Source: RYN-428 sp035551995 (GTDB lineage Bacteria > Planctomycetota > Phycisphaerae > Tepidisphaerales > Tepidisphaeraceae). From it: 64,000 nucleotides of DNA. Under the pieces are notes generated by a model. The model was not told where the DNA came from, did not search any database, and was given only the letters and a program-made list of their open reading frames with translations. Shown one piece after another: positions 49,269 through 59,365 of this stretch (the first letter of the stretch is position 1; every line of letters starts with the position of its first letter). Made by a program: the position numbers and the translations under genes. The stretch covers positions 1 to 64,000 of the forward strand of contig DASZME010000005.1 in the NCBI GenBank assembly GCA_035551995.1, in the 5' to 3' direction.

Positions 49269-50450
49269 ATGAGCAACACCGGATTAGATTCGCCAAGGCC
49301 CCGCCGCGGAGTCGCGCTGGTTTATGTCGCGATCGTGGGGGTGGTCATGATGGGATTTTGCTCGCTGGCGGTTGACCTGGGGCGTTATGAGATGGTTCAG
49401 TCGCAACTTTACAACGCCGCGATGGCCGCGGCGCGGGCCGGCGCCAACAACATCGCCAAGTCCAACGACACCGCGACATCGACCACCACCGCCGCGACGA
49501 ACATGGCCACCAGCAACATGGTGGACGGCGTCGCCATTCCCAGTTCCGCCGTCACGGTGCAGTTCATCAAGTGGACCAGCGCCACCAATTACGTCGTCGA
49601 GTCCACCAGCAATTACGCCCAGGCGAATGCCGTCGGCGTCACTATCACGTATAACGTGCCCTTGCTCTTTGCGCGCGTGCTGGGGCTCGCGAGCAAATCA
49701 ATCACGAAAATGTCCATCGCCGAAGTGGTAACGACCACGGCCACACCCTATGTATACGCCACCGGTAATCCGTGGCTGGCGGGCGAGCCGTTGAACACGA
49801 CGGGTAGCGTCTCGGACTCCAGCTACACGAATCTCCACGGCACCGAGGACCATCAATATCCGCATGATATCGCCGGCGGCCAATCCAATCTCGGGAAAAA
49901 TACGCACGGCAGCACCGCGACCAGCACCAACTACAGCAGTTACGAACCCTATGCCTCGCCCGTGCAGGTCGCGATCACCGTTACGCCCGGCTCGCGCATC
50001 ACCGTCACCAACGTCAGCGGCAATTCCACGACTGACCACGATACCACGCCCAACGTCACCGCCGACGGCAACGGCGGAACCACCGGCGTCTATTCGAACG
50101 ACGCGGCCAAGGGCATCGGCGAGCATGGAATGGCCGACGTCGCGATGCCCGTCGCTTCTATGGTCGGCGTTTTTCTCGGCAGCGGTTTGCCGGACAACAT
50201 TGCGACCGTTCCCCCCAAGCTCGACTTCAGCACGCAAGCCGCGCGCGATTACGTGGGGCTTCAGCCCATGCTTCAGCAGCCGTTCTATGTCGGAACAGGC
50301 CTGACCAGCGGGGGCAAGCAGCAGTCGGTCCTCGTGCCGCCCGATTCCACTCGGCTGTTCCTCGGAATTATGGACGGCCACGAATGGGACAACAACAACG
50401 GCGGATTCAACGCGACCATCACCCAGACGACGATCGTGACGGTCCAGTGA
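49269..50450 (+). CDS. TadG-like pilus assembly protein
   Basis: A 393-residue protein with an N-terminal membrane helix (VALVYVAIVGVVMMGFCSLAVDLGRYEMVQ) matching the Flp-pilus TadG N-terminal domain, including AVDLGR and the ALYNAAMAAARAGA-like segment. The rest is Thr/Ser/Asn-rich and extracytoplasmic, with no von Willebrand MIDAS motif seen. It lies 37 bases after the TadE gene. The exact role is inferred from position and N-terminus. Confidence 0.75.
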   Translation: MSNTGLDSPRPRRGVALVYVAIVGVVMMGFCSLAVDLGRYEMVQSQLYNAAMAAARAGANNIAKSNDTATSTTTAATNMATSNMVDGVAIPSSAVTVQFIKWTSATNYVVESTSNYAQANAVGVTITYNVPLLFARVLGLASKSITKMSIAEVVTTTATPYVYATGNPWLAGEPLNTTGSVSDSSYTNLHGTEDHQYPHDIAGGQSNLGKNTHGSTATSTNYSSYEPYASPVQVAITVTPGSRITVTNVSGNSTTDHDTTPNVTADGNGGTTGVYSNDAAKGIGEHGMADVAMPVASMVGVFLGSGLPDNIATVPPKLDFSTQAARDYVGLQPMLQQPFYVGTGLTSGGKQQSVLVPPDSTRLFLGIMDGHEWDNNNGGFNATITQTTIVTVQ

Positions 50451-50808
50451 GCATTACGGAACGCGAGCGAAGAACGGCGTCGGTCAAATAACCGCGGCGA
50501 ACGGCGCTTCGCGTACCGTCCGACCAAACCGCCAGAGATGCGCAAGTGATCCCGCCCGAACTTCGGCGGCGAGATTTTGCTGGATTTTCGTCGACCTGTC
50601 ACCGCCGTCACGCAAACGACGGCGGTGATTTGTCGATCGGTCGCGAGGGCCGCGGGCGCCGCCGAAAAAATTGTTCGATTCCGCGGCGAATTACCCGGCA
50701 AATCCGAAAGAACCGCCAAATCCATCTAAATTGAAGAGAGAGTCTGGACGACTTTAACCTTGTGGGGGTTATGCCCGAACGGCGAACCCCGCATTAACGG
50801 AGACGGCT
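50451..50808. other. Gap between TadG and CpaB genes
   Basis: 358 bases without a supported gene. It contains a strong hairpin (50599-50628) that could end the pilin/TadEG transcript, and a small GGGGTT/AACCCC hairpin (about 50763-50788) just before the cpaB ribosome-binding site. The pilus locus may therefore be two transcription units. Confidence 0.4.
50599..50628. terminator. Candidate terminator hairpin after the TadG gene
   Basis: Perfect 11-bp arms TCACCGCCGTC (50599-50609) and GACGGCGGTGA (50618-50628) with an 8-base loop; only TTTG follows, so Rho-independent termination would be weak. Confidence 0.4.
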
Positions 50809-51774
50809 ATGAAATGGAAGAAATGGGCTCCCGCAGTGCTTGCCATCGTGTTGGGCGGTGTCGCCGCCATGCTGGCGCGAAACATGATGGCCAAGTCGCG
50901 GCAGGCGGCCGTCGCTCCGCCGCAGGCCGTGCAGATCGTGACGGCCACGGGGTCGCTCATGGTTGGGCAGGAGATCAAGCCGGACAACGTCACGCTCACG
51001 ACCATTCCATCGCCGACGCCGCCGCCCGACGCATTTACCAATACCAACGACGTGGTTGGGCATGTGCTGACGGCTTCGCTGATCAAGGGCCAGAACGTCG
51101 TCGCCGGAAACCTGGCGCCGACGGGCGTGGCGGCGGGGCTTCAGTCGCTGATACCCGCCGGCAAAAGAGCGCTCACAATCAACGTCGATGAAGGCAACGC
51201 CCAGGCGGGCATGCTGCTGCCCGGCTGCCGGATCGATATCCTGGTGACCATCGCCAACGGCAGGGGCAGCCTGACGCGGCCCATCGTCACAAACGCCCTT
51301 ATTCAGGCGACCGGCGTGCGCCTGACCTCGGCCCGTCCCGAAGAGGGCAAGGAGCCGGGCCCGTATCACACGCTGACGTTGATCGTCACGCTTCACGAGG
51401 CGGAACTGATCGAGCTTGCCAGCAGCAACTCCAAACTCCGGATGCTGTTGCGCGGAACGCACAAACCAGCCCCCGGCGAAGATGACGATACCGACGCCGA
51501 CGACGTCGTCACCGTGGCCGATCTGATCGGATCGGATAGCTCCACTTCCAACAAGGCGCCCGTCGCGATGGCCTCGGATACCACCCCGACCACCATGCCG
51601 TCGGATCGGCCGGCGCCGCGGCCGAAGTGGACGGTCGAGTTGATCAAAGGCGCCGGCAGTTCGCCGGTCCGGGTCGATTTCGATATGCCCCGGGAAAAGC
51701 CAATCATGGTGGACACCGACAAGGATGCGCGCGACCCGGCGATTCCCGGCGCCGAGGAGCGGCCGGAACGATAA
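50809..51774 (+). CDS. cpaB: CpaB/RcpC Flp pilus assembly protein
   Basis: The 321-residue protein has an N-terminal membrane anchor (AVLAIVLGGVAAMLA), a SAF domain (VGQEIKPDNVTLTTIP...GHVLTASLIKGQNVV) and the RcpC segment ALTINVDEGNAQAGMLLPGCRIDILVT. The C-terminal about 100 residues are acidic and Pro/Thr-rich. CpaB is a periplasmic component that cooperates with the secretin. An ATG follows GGAG, and the secretin gene is 83 bases downstream. Confidence 0.88.
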   Translation: MKWKKWAPAVLAIVLGGVAAMLARNMMAKSRQAAVAPPQAVQIVTATGSLMVGQEIKPDNVTLTTIPSPTPPPDAFTNTNDVVGHVLTASLIKGQNVVAGNLAPTGVAAGLQSLIPAGKRALTINVDEGNAQAGMLLPGCRIDILVTIANGRGSLTRPIVTNALIQATGVRLTSARPEEGKEPGPYHTLTLIVTLHEAELIELASSNSKLRMLLRGTHKPAPGEDDDTDADDVVTVADLIGSDSSTSNKAPVAMASDTTPTTMPSDRPAPRPKWTVELIKGAGSSPVRVDFDMPREKPIMVDTDKDARDPAIPGAEERPER

Positions 51775-51857
51775 TCACGGTAAACCGTCAACGAACAAGA
51801 CCAGCGGCGACGACCAAACGACTTGGATTCAGGAACACGCGACACGAGGCCTATCAC

Positions 51858-53741
51858 ATGAACACTGAAATTCACAAGAACCAGCGGCATCGCGGATCTT
51901 CACGGAAAGCGGCCATCAATATGATCAAAGTTGCGGCGTGGGCCGTGATCGCCGGCGGAATTTTCGCCACGCCGGCGCGGTCGCAGGTCGAACCGGACAA
52001 AGGTCCGTCGGACGAATCGGTGGCGGCGGTCGATACGGCTCCCGTGCCGCAACCCGCGCCGACCGGCCCGGCGGTCGCCAACCCCGAACCCGTAAAACCC
52101 ACCACGCCCAATGTGGCGCCGGTCGTGCCGTCGGCGACATCGCCGGCCGTGCCCGACCCGGAAGTGGTTAAGCCGACGACGCCGCAAGTGCTCGTTCCCA
52201 AGCCCGCGACAACGGCGCCGGCGTCTCCGGAAGTGGCCGTGCCGCAGCCCACCGACGTAAAGCCGGCGACGACGCAGCCTGTCGTCGCCAAGCCGACCGG
52301 GGGCGATTCGGCTCCGACCTGGCCCGCCGGCGCTCAACCGGGCGCCAAGCCCGCGGCCGATTCGGTATCCATCATCGCCAACGGGCTAAGCCCGGCCGGC
52401 GACATTACGCTTATGATGAACAAGAGCGTGGTGCTGACGACCAAGGTTCCTTACAAGCGCGTCAGCATCGCGCAGCCCGACGTGGCCGACGTGAATCTGG
52501 TCGGGCCTTCGGAAGTGCTGCTGACGGCAAAGCGGCCGGGAACCACGCAGTTGATCCTCTGGGACGATCAGGACCGTTCGCAAATCGTAGACGTGCTGGT
52601 AAACTTTGATCTGCGGGCATTGGAAACCCAGATCAAGACGATGTTCCCCAAGGCCGCGATACGCGCCGAGAGCGCCAACGGCGCCATCATCCTTCGCGGT
52701 CATGTGCCTGACCTGCATACGGCGCAGCAGGCGGTCGCCATCGCCGCGCCATACGGAGCGGCGGGGGGCGGCCCGGCGGGCGTCCTGAATTTCCTGGAAA
52801 TCTCCGGCGGCCAGCAGGTCGTTCTTCAGGTGCGGTTTGCCGAGGTGTCCCGCTCGGTCTCCCAAAATCTCGGCTTCAACGCGTTCGTGACCGACGGGAA
52901 GTTTAACCTCGGATTCCAGAACGGCCCAGGCGGCGCGCCGATCGGCGCTCTGGCGACCGGCGCAACCGCCGGCGTGCCTGCCGTCCCGATCTTCGGCAGC
53001 GCCAAGACGGGCGCGGCCAGTTTCGAGTTCTTCATCAACGCGCTGCGCAGCAACAGCCTGCTTCGCATCCTCGCCGAGCCGAATCTCACCGCCATCAGCG
53101 GCGAAAAAGCCAGCTTCCTGGCCGGCGGTGAATTCCCCATCCCGGTTCCGCAGGCCGGTTCCGGCGGGACGACAATTACCATCGAATATAAAACCTACGG
53201 CATCAAGCTGAATTTCACGCCCACCGTCCTGGGCGACGGCCGGGTGCTGCTCCATTGCACGCCGGAAGTCAGCGAATTGGATTACACCGATTCGGTGACG
53301 CTGAACGGTTACGTGATTCCCGGATTGACGACGCGAAACGTCGATACCACCGTGGAACTGGCCGACGGGCAGACGTTCGCGCTGGCCGGCCTGCTTCAGA
53401 ATCAGATCAAGGCGAGCAAAAACATAACGCCGTTGCTGGGCGACATGCCGGTTCTCGGAGCGCTGTTCCGGTCCGTGCAGTATTCGCGAAGCGAAACGGA
53501 ACTGGTTGTTTTGGTGACGCCGCGATTGGTCGAAGGACTGAATCCCGGGCAAGTGCCCAAGCTTCCCGGCGAATTCTGGCGCGACCCGACCGAAGCTCAG
53601 CTCTTTCTCGGCGCCGATCTGGGCGGCCCCGCGCCCGACATCCGACACGCGCCGGCCATTCGGTCCGACAAGTTCTACGGACCCACGGGCTTTCATCCCG
53701 CTCCCGTCACGGCGACTCCCGCCGCGACCAAGAACGAATGA
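51858..53741 (+). CDS. cpaC: CpaC/RcpA Flp pilus secretin
   Basis: A 627-residue outer-membrane secretin. After a basic leader and a signal-like helix (VAAWAVIAGGIFATPARS), a Pro/Val/Thr-rich linker with VVKPTTP-type repeats spans about residues 45-175. The Pil_secretin/BON region (about 175-330, VSIAQPDVADVNLVGPSEVLL) and the secretin core (about 350-590, LQVRFAEVSRSVSQNLGFN, FTPTVLGDGRVLL, PVLGALFRS) follow. The family forms the gated channel for the pilus. The Pro-rich linker is longer than in the Caulobacter protein. The start at 51858 follows GAGG. Confidence 0.9.
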   Translation: MNTEIHKNQRHRGSSRKAAINMIKVAAWAVIAGGIFATPARSQVEPDKGPSDESVAAVDTAPVPQPAPTGPAVANPEPVKPTTPNVAPVVPSATSPAVPDPEVVKPTTPQVLVPKPATTAPASPEVAVPQPTDVKPATTQPVVAKPTGGDSAPTWPAGAQPGAKPAADSVSIIANGLSPAGDITLMMNKSVVLTTKVPYKRVSIAQPDVADVNLVGPSEVLLTAKRPGTTQLILWDDQDRSQIVDVLVNFDLRALETQIKTMFPKAAIRAESANGAIILRGHVPDLHTAQQAVAIAAPYGAAGGGPAGVLNFLEISGGQQVVLQVRFAEVSRSVSQNLGFNAFVTDGKFNLGFQNGPGGAPIGALATGATAGVPAVPIFGSAKTGAASFEFFINALRSNSLLRILAEPNLTAISGEKASFLAGGEFPIPVPQAGSGGTTITIEYKTYGIKLNFTPTVLGDGRVLLHCTPEVSELDYTDSVTLNGYVIPGLTTRNVDTTVELADGQTFALAGLLQNQIKASKNITPLLGDMPVLGALFRSVQYSRSETELVVLVTPRLVEGLNPGQVPKLPGEFWRDPTEAQLFLGADLGGPAPDIRHAPAIRSDKFYGPTGFHPAPVTATPAATKNE

Positions 53742-53790
53742 CCGGTCGAACACAGCGTTCGATTTGTGTAGTCAGCCAGTCGGAGCATCC

Positions 53791-54921
53791 ATGTACGTTT
53801 CATTGAACTGTGTGATCATCGACGGCGACGCGGCCAACCGCCAGGAGCTTGCGATCTTTCTCGGCAAGTTCGGCGTGCACGTCGTCGCCCAACTTGCGAC
53901 GTGCGACTCGCTGGCGGCGATGCTGAGCCGCTCCGACGCTCCGCAGCTGGTTCTGCTCAATCTCGATCCCAATACGCAGGAGACCCTTCGCCGGATCGGG
54001 CATCTGCCGCGGCAGCATCCGTCGATCAGCTTCTTCGTGATGTCGCAGGTGCTCGACGCCAACATCCTCATGGAGGCCATGCACCTTGGCGTGCGAGAAT
54101 TTATCCCGCTCCCGATGAGCGAGGAAAAACTGACCGGCGCCATCGAGCGCGTCGCCCAAAGCTTCGGCATGGGCAAGAAAGCGAAAATCATCCACGTGAT
54201 CCCAACCATCGGCGGATGCGGATCGACGACGATCGCCTGCAATGTCGCCGCCTCGCTCGCCAAGACCGGCGCAAAGACCCTGCTGCTCGACCTGGACTTG
54301 ATTCGCGGCGGCGTCGGCGGATATTTCGACGTGCGGCCCCGCTACACCATCGCCGACGTGATGGAATCGGCCGAGAAACTCGACAAGCAACTTCTCGACA
54401 ACGCCCTCACCATGCACCAGGGAAGCGGGCTGGCGATTCTCGCCCGGCCCGATCTTCCCGAAGACACGCAGCGCGTCAGTCAGCCCGGCTTAAACCGGTT
54501 GATGGGCGTCCTTGGCCGCGTATTCGATTATGTCGTGATCGATTCGATGATGAGCATCGACCCGCTCTACGCGACGGCGATCGCCGCTTCCGACGTGAAC
54601 CTGTTGATCATGCAGCTCAACGTTCCCAGCGCCAAAAACTCCGAGCGCTTCGTCGGCGTGCTGCGGCGAATGGGAGTCGAAGCCAACCGGATTCGCCTCG
54701 TGGTCAACCGTTACGTGAAAAAGGGATGCGACATCGAGCCTGAAGAGGTTGAACGATCGCTGGGGCTGAAGATTTCGTGGCTGGTGCCGAACGATTTTAA
54801 GAACGCGATCGCGGCGATCAACTTTGGAGAACCGGTTGTATTGCGGGCACCGAAATCGGAAATGAGCGTGAGCCTGTGCGGACTTGCCGCAAGCATCAGC
54901 GGCAAGCCGATGAATGTTTAA
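53791..54921 (+). CDS. cpaE: CpaE/TadZ pilus-localisation ATPase-like protein
   Basis: The 376-residue protein pairs a receiver-like domain (1-125) with a ParA/MinD-like domain (130-376). The receiver lacks the phospho-aspartate (LVLLNLD, N57). The deviant Walker A reads IGGCGSTT (140-147), without the canonical P-loop lysine or the signature lysine; the switch aspartates in LLLDLDL remain. TadZ proteins often vary here and act in polar placement of the pilus. An ATG at 53791 follows GGAG; an upstream TTG is unlikely. Confidence 0.85.
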   Translation: MYVSLNCVIIDGDAANRQELAIFLGKFGVHVVAQLATCDSLAAMLSRSDAPQLVLLNLDPNTQETLRRIGHLPRQHPSISFFVMSQVLDANILMEAMHLGVREFIPLPMSEEKLTGAIERVAQSFGMGKKAKIIHVIPTIGGCGSTTIACNVAASLAKTGAKTLLLDLDLIRGGVGGYFDVRPRYTIADVMESAEKLDKQLLDNALTMHQGSGLAILARPDLPEDTQRVSQPGLNRLMGVLGRVFDYVVIDSMMSIDPLYATAIAASDVNLLIMQLNVPSAKNSERFVGVLRRMGVEANRIRLVVNRYVKKGCDIEPEEVERSLGLKISWLVPNDFKNAIAAINFGEPVVLRAPKSEMSVSLCGLAASISGKPMNV

Positions 54922-55086
54922 CCGCCCGAATTGCGTTGGGTTGGTGACTAAGTCGCCGCATGGCGCAGAGGAACGTCCACGAAGCCGCCGTCACGAAATA
55001 TCGCGAAATCGCGGAGATGAGCCGCATCGCCCCTGTTCCGGAGCCGATGAATAGAGGGTGGACCGCCGATCGAGAAGAGTTACACC

Positions 55087-56538
55087 ATGGGCCTGTTTAG
55101 CAGTAAAAGCAGTACGTTGACGCCGCCCGCGCCGATGCCCGGCGCGGCGGCGACCGAGGCGCTGAAGACGGCGCCCGCGCCGGCCGCTCCCAAGCCGATG
55201 ACCACCGTCGTCAGCCCTCAGCCGACGCATCTGCCTCCGGCGCCGCAGTCGGAGCGGTCCATCTATCTTCAGCAGCTCAAGGTTCGTATTCACGGCCAGC
55301 TCGTTCAGCGGCTGGACGTCGGCAACCTGCGCGTCTTGCCGCCCGATACCGTGCGAGCGGAAGTCAGGACGCTGATCCGCGAGCTGTGCCAGTCGGAAAA
55401 AGGGCTGATCAACAGCGCCGATCAGGAACGCCTGATGGACGAGGTCATGGATGAGACCTTCGGCCTGGGCCCGCTGGAAACGCTCCTGAAAGATCCGACG
55501 ATCAGCGACATCCTGGTAAACCGCTGCGATCGAATCTACGTCGAGCGCAAAGGGAGGATCGAACTGAGCGAAACGCGTTTTCGCGACAACCAACACCTTC
55601 GGCAGATCATCGATCGCATCGTGGGTCTTGTCGGTCGGCGCGTGGACGAAACATGCCCGATGGTCGACGCCCGCCTGGCCGACGGAAGCCGCGTAAACGC
55701 GATCATTCCCCCGCTGGCCCTCGACGGGCCGGCCATGAGCATTCGCCGATTCGGCAGCAAGCCTTTGCAGGCGGAAGATCTTGTGCGCGTGGGCGCCTTT
55801 CCGTCGGCGGTGATTGATTTTCTCTCGGCCGCGGTGATGGCGCGATGCAACATCATCATCAGCGGCGGCACGGGTTCGGGAAAAACGACACTATTGAATT
55901 GTCTGTCCCGCTATATCCCGCTTGACGAGCGCGTGATCACCATCGAAGACGCCGCCGAACTTCAGCTTCAGCAGCCGCACGTGGTTCGTCTGGAAACCCG
56001 TCCGGCCAACGTCGAAGGCAAAGGCGAAGTCTCCCAGCGCGATCTGATAAAAAACTGTTTGCGTATGCGTCCCGACCGCGTGGTGATCGGCGAGTGTCGC
56101 GGCGGCGAAGCGCTCGACATGCTTCAGGCCATGAACACCGGCCACGACGGCTCGATGACCACCATCCACGCCAACAACGCCCGCGATGGCCTGGCGCGTC
56201 TTGAAGTGATGGTCATGATGGCCGGCTACGACATTCCGATCCGCGCCCTGCGGCAGCAGATTTCCGCCGCCGTTCAGCTCGTCGTGCAGGCGCGGCGCAT
56301 GACCGGCGGACGCCGAAAAGTCATCAGCGTCAGCGAAATCTGCGGCATGGAGGGCGACTCCATCCAGATGCACGACCTGTTCGTTTTCGAGCCGACCGGC
56401 ATCGACAACGACGGACACGCCACCGGCCGGTTTGTCAGCACCGGCATTCGTCCCAAGTGTGCCGAGCGCATCGAAAATCGCGGCATCAAACTTCCCGGCG
56501 AACTGTTTCAACGGCGCGTGATCGATCTGGCGAACTAA
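55087..56538 (+). CDS. cpaF: CpaF/TadA secretion ATPase
   Basis: The 483-residue GspE-family ATPase powers Tad pilus assembly. After a Pro/Ala-rich N-terminal region of about 55 residues, it has the Walker A GGTGSGKT (260-267), an Asp box ([12 protein letters not shown]), His box and Walker B ([27 protein letters not shown]), with the arginine fingers upstream. The gene follows cpaE after a 165-base gap and precedes tadB by 30 bases. Confidence 0.93.
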   Translation: MGLFSSKSSTLTPPAPMPGAAATEALKTAPAPAAPKPMTTVVSPQPTHLPPAPQSERSIYLQQLKVRIHGQLVQRLDVGNLRVLPPDTVRAEVRTLIRELCQSEKGLINSADQERLMDEVMDETFGLGPLETLLKDPTISDILVNRCDRIYVERKGRIELSETRFRDNQHLRQIIDRIVGLVGRRVDETCPMVDARLADGSRVNAIIPPLALDGPAMSIRRFGSKPLQAEDLVRVGAFPSAVIDFLSAAVMARCNIIISGGTGSGKTTLLNCLSRYIPLDERVITIEDAAELQLQQPHVVRLETRPANVEGKGEVSQRDLIKNCLRMRPDRVVIGECRGGEALDMLQAMNTGHDGSMTTIHANNARDGLARLEVMVMMAGYDIPIRALRQQISAAVQLVVQARRMTGGRRKVISVSEICGMEGDSIQMHDLFVFEPTGIDNDGHATGRFVSTGIRPKCAERIENRGIKLPGELFQRRVIDLAN

Positions 56539-56568
56539 GACGCCCCAAGCGCGTTACTGGAGAATGCC

Positions 56569-57531
56569 ATGGAAACCATTTTACTGCCGATCATGATCGC
56601 GGCCGCCGTCGGCGTGCTCGCGTGGTGGAGCACGGTGATGCTGTCGGCTTTCACCGGCGACCGGCGCAAAATCACCCAGCGTTTGAGCAATGACGCCCGC
56701 CCCGGCGTGGGGGCAAGCCTGGCCAATCTCTCGGTGGTCCTGAAGGAAGAAGGGGGCGACGTCCCCGCTTTCCTCGCCAAAAAAGCCTACATTCAGACCA
56801 TTCAGCGAAAGCTTATCCACGCCTTCCCGCAATGGACGCTCCAGCGATTCCTGACTGTCGCCGCGGTCAGCGCCGTCGTGCCGGCGGTCGTGGCCGGCGC
56901 CATCACGCGCAACCTCGCCGTGACCTGCGGCGCCTTCGCCGTCGGCGGCTATCTTCCGATTTACATCCTGAACTATCTCTGCAGAAGCCGCATCACAAAG
57001 ATGACCCGCCAGCTTCCTGAAGCCCTGGATTTCCTGTCGCGCGTCATGCGCTCGGGCCACAGCTTGAGCACCGGGCTACAGATGATGGCCGACGAACTGC
57101 CCAAGCCGCTCTCGGTGGAATTCCGCACCGTCTATGACCAGCACAGTCTCGGCCAGTCTTTGGAAGACGCTCTGAAGGAAATGTCGGTGCGCATCGACGC
57201 GACCGATTTTTCGTTCTTCGTGACGGCCGTGCTGATCCAGCGACAAACCGGCGGCGACCTGTCCGAAGTGCTCGGCAACATCAGCACCCTGATCCGCCAG
57301 CGCATGCGGCTGCACCAAAGCGTCGGCGCCAAGACCGCCGAGGGCAGGCTGACCGGATACATCCTGGTCGCGTTTCCCGTGATTATGTTCGCGATCTGCT
57401 ACTACCTGAATCCCGAACTTTACGGCGGATTCGCCAAGAACGAGACCGGCAAAAAACTTCTGGGCACCGCCGCGGGGCTGGTGATGACCGGCATCTGGGC
57501 CATCCGCAAGATTACGACCGTGAAAGTATGA
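56569..57531 (+). CDS. tadB: TadB-type type II secretion F protein
   Basis: A 320-residue inner-membrane protein with N-terminal helices, a cytoplasmic segment and a T2SSF domain (LPEALDFLSRVMRSGHSLSTGLQMMADELPKP, then DFSFFVTAVLIQRQTGGDLSEVLGNI). This is the TadB platform that couples the ATPase to pilin extrusion. Two closing helices end at ITTVKV. It is part of the tadA-tadB-tadC run. Confidence 0.9.
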   Translation: METILLPIMIAAAVGVLAWWSTVMLSAFTGDRRKITQRLSNDARPGVGASLANLSVVLKEEGGDVPAFLAKKAYIQTIQRKLIHAFPQWTLQRFLTVAAVSAVVPAVVAGAITRNLAVTCGAFAVGGYLPIYILNYLCRSRITKMTRQLPEALDFLSRVMRSGHSLSTGLQMMADELPKPLSVEFRTVYDQHSLGQSLEDALKEMSVRIDATDFSFFVTAVLIQRQTGGDLSEVLGNISTLIRQRMRLHQSVGAKTAEGRLTGYILVAFPVIMFAICYYLNPELYGGFAKNETGKKLLGTAAGLVMTGIWAIRKITTVKV

Positions 57532-57571
57532 GACGAGCGATCGGCAACCGACAACGAGCGGCAAAAACATC

Positions 57572-58504
57572 ATGAGCGACGAAATTCTTATCTGCATCTG
57601 TATCGCCGGCGTCATCGGATTGCTGGCGTATTTCGCGACGACCTTTTTCGCCGGCCGCGACGACGGCAAGCTGCGCGATCGCCTGCGCGGCGGCGGGAAA
57701 TTCGCCGCCACCGCGGCGGTCGTGGCGCAAGAGCAAAAAAACAAAGTTCCATTCAAGGACCTTATCCAGCGACTGGGATTGCTGGCCGCCGCGCCTTTCA
57801 TGCCCAAGACGCGGGAAAAACAGTCCGGGCTCAGACAGAGCCTGGCCAGGGCGGGAATCTATAATCCGTCCGCCTTCAAAGCGATGACCGGCGGAAAAGT
57901 GATTTCCATGGCCGTCGGTGTCGGCGTGGGATATGGCATCGGCAGCTGGCAGGATTCGACTTTTCTCGGCCTGGCGCTGGGCGGTTTGATCGGCTACATG
58001 GCGCCGGCGATGTGGCTCAAGAGTAAAATATCGGCCAATCAGCAGGCCCTTACGCATGGCCTGGCCGACGCGCTGGATCTCATGGTCGTCTGCGTCGAGG
58101 CCGGCCTGACGGTCGATGCCGCCATGCAGCGGGTCGGCGTCGATCTGGCGCTGGCCCACCCCTCGCTCGCCCGTGAATTAAACATCGCTCACATGGAAAC
58201 GCGAGTGGGATTGTCCCGCGCCGAATCGCTGAAAAACCTCGGCAGCCGCACCGGCAACCCCGCGCTGATTTCGCTGGCGTCGATGCTGATCCAGGCCGAC
58301 CGGTTCGGAACGTCGATCGCGCAGGCGCTGCGCGTTCACGCCGACACCCTCCGAACCAACCGTCAGTTTGCCGCCGAGGAGTCGGCTTCCAAGGCCGCCG
58401 TCAAGCTGACGTTTCCGCTGGTGCTGTTCATCTTCCCGGCGACCTTCATCGTGCTGGCCGGACCGACGGCCGTGCAGGTGATGAACAGCGATTTGATGAA
58501 ATAA
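57572..58504 (+). CDS. tadC: TadC-type type II secretion F protein
   Basis: The 310-residue second T2SSF platform protein has the domain ADALDLMVVCVEAGLTVDAAMQRVG and LGSRTGNPALISLASMLIQADRFGTSIAQALRVHADTLR. It has membrane helices near both ends and lies 40 bases after tadB. TadB and TadC form the inner-membrane platform together. Confidence 0.9.
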   Translation: MSDEILICICIAGVIGLLAYFATTFFAGRDDGKLRDRLRGGGKFAATAAVVAQEQKNKVPFKDLIQRLGLLAAAPFMPKTREKQSGLRQSLARAGIYNPSAFKAMTGGKVISMAVGVGVGYGIGSWQDSTFLGLALGGLIGYMAPAMWLKSKISANQQALTHGLADALDLMVVCVEAGLTVDAAMQRVGVDLALAHPSLARELNIAHMETRVGLSRAESLKNLGSRTGNPALISLASMLIQADRFGTSIAQALRVHADTLRTNRQFAAEESASKAAVKLTFPLVLFIFPATFIVLAGPTAVQVMNSDLMK

Positions 58505-58565
58505 CGACGATCGATTAACGCCCGCCGCCAGGCGGCCGACAAAGAGAGAGAAACGGAGACGCACT

Positions 58566-59108
58566 ATGAACACCGGACACAAACTTCAATGGCTTCTGGG
58601 AATCGCCGCCGGCGCCGCGATGCTGGCCTTTGCCGCCGGCTGCGAATCTCAGCCGCGCGACGCGGTGGTTCACGGCGAAGACTTCATCCCCGACGACGCC
58701 GCTCGCTCCGTCCGCGAGTTCGTCAACATGGAGGCCGCCAACAGCGCCCGCGCCGACGCGACGCTGCGCCTGTACCACTTCGACAACGGCATCCTCAACT
58801 CGCTCGGCGAAGACCGCCTTGACATGATCCTTCGCAACGGCGACGCCAACAACCCGCTGGTGATCTACCTTGATCTTCCGGCCGACGACCCCGACAACAC
58901 GCGCCGCCAGACCGCCGTCAACGCCTATCTCAAGGATCGCGGCCTCACCGACGAGCAGATTGAGTTCAAGGCCGGCCCCAATCCGAACGTGAACAGCTTC
59001 GCCGCCCCCTTGCTGGCCGGACAGGCCGCCGGACCAAGCGGTCCGTCGTCCGCGTCGGCTAGCGCCGCTCCCGCGCCCACCGGCGGAAGCGCTTCTTCCG
59101 CCCATTGA
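58566..59108 (+). CDS. Tad-locus lipoprotein of unknown function
   Basis: A 180-residue protein with a lipoprotein signal (lipobox AAGC, Cys26), then a soluble domain with segments LRLYHFDNGILNSLGEDRLDMIL and LVIYLDLPADDPDNTRRQTAVNAYLKDRG, and a Ser/Ala/Pro-rich tail. It occupies the place of small outer-membrane lipoproteins in other Tad loci, such as CpaD/RcpB or TadD, but has no TPR repeats and I cannot assign it to either. It follows tadC by 61 bases. Confidence 0.75.
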   Translation: MNTGHKLQWLLGIAAGAAMLAFAAGCESQPRDAVVHGEDFIPDDAARSVREFVNMEAANSARADATLRLYHFDNGILNSLGEDRLDMILRNGDANNPLVIYLDLPADDPDNTRRQTAVNAYLKDRGLTDEQIEFKAGPNPNVNSFAAPLLAGQAAGPSGPSSASASAAPAPTGGSASSAH

Positions 59109-59365
59109 TCGGACGCCGCCGATTCATCTTCCGCCGCATTCTTCCGGATGGGAGAACAGCGCGGCGGTTTCCGCCTCACCGGGGCAGGTCCCAGACCTGT
59201 CCCGGTTGTGCTATTTGTCCCGGGTGTGCTATTCGCACGACGCCGGGAAGAACGTTCCGCCACGTCGCAGCGTACTCGATTCGCGCGGGCCCGCGCCGAG
59301 CAGCGCTCGCCCGTCTCGCATTTCGATAGATTCCCGATGGCGCCGGCCTTAGAATCGTCTGGCTC

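Noticed and set aside
52386..53753. 455-codon minus-strand frame opposite the secretin
   Set aside because: Antisense to a secretin with all expected domains; no motif of its own.
59150..59260. Short tandem similarity (GTGCTATT seen twice) in the gap before the precorrin-2 dehydrogenase
   Set aside because: Only about 17 imperfect bases, with no palindromic or coding feature; likely chance or slippage.
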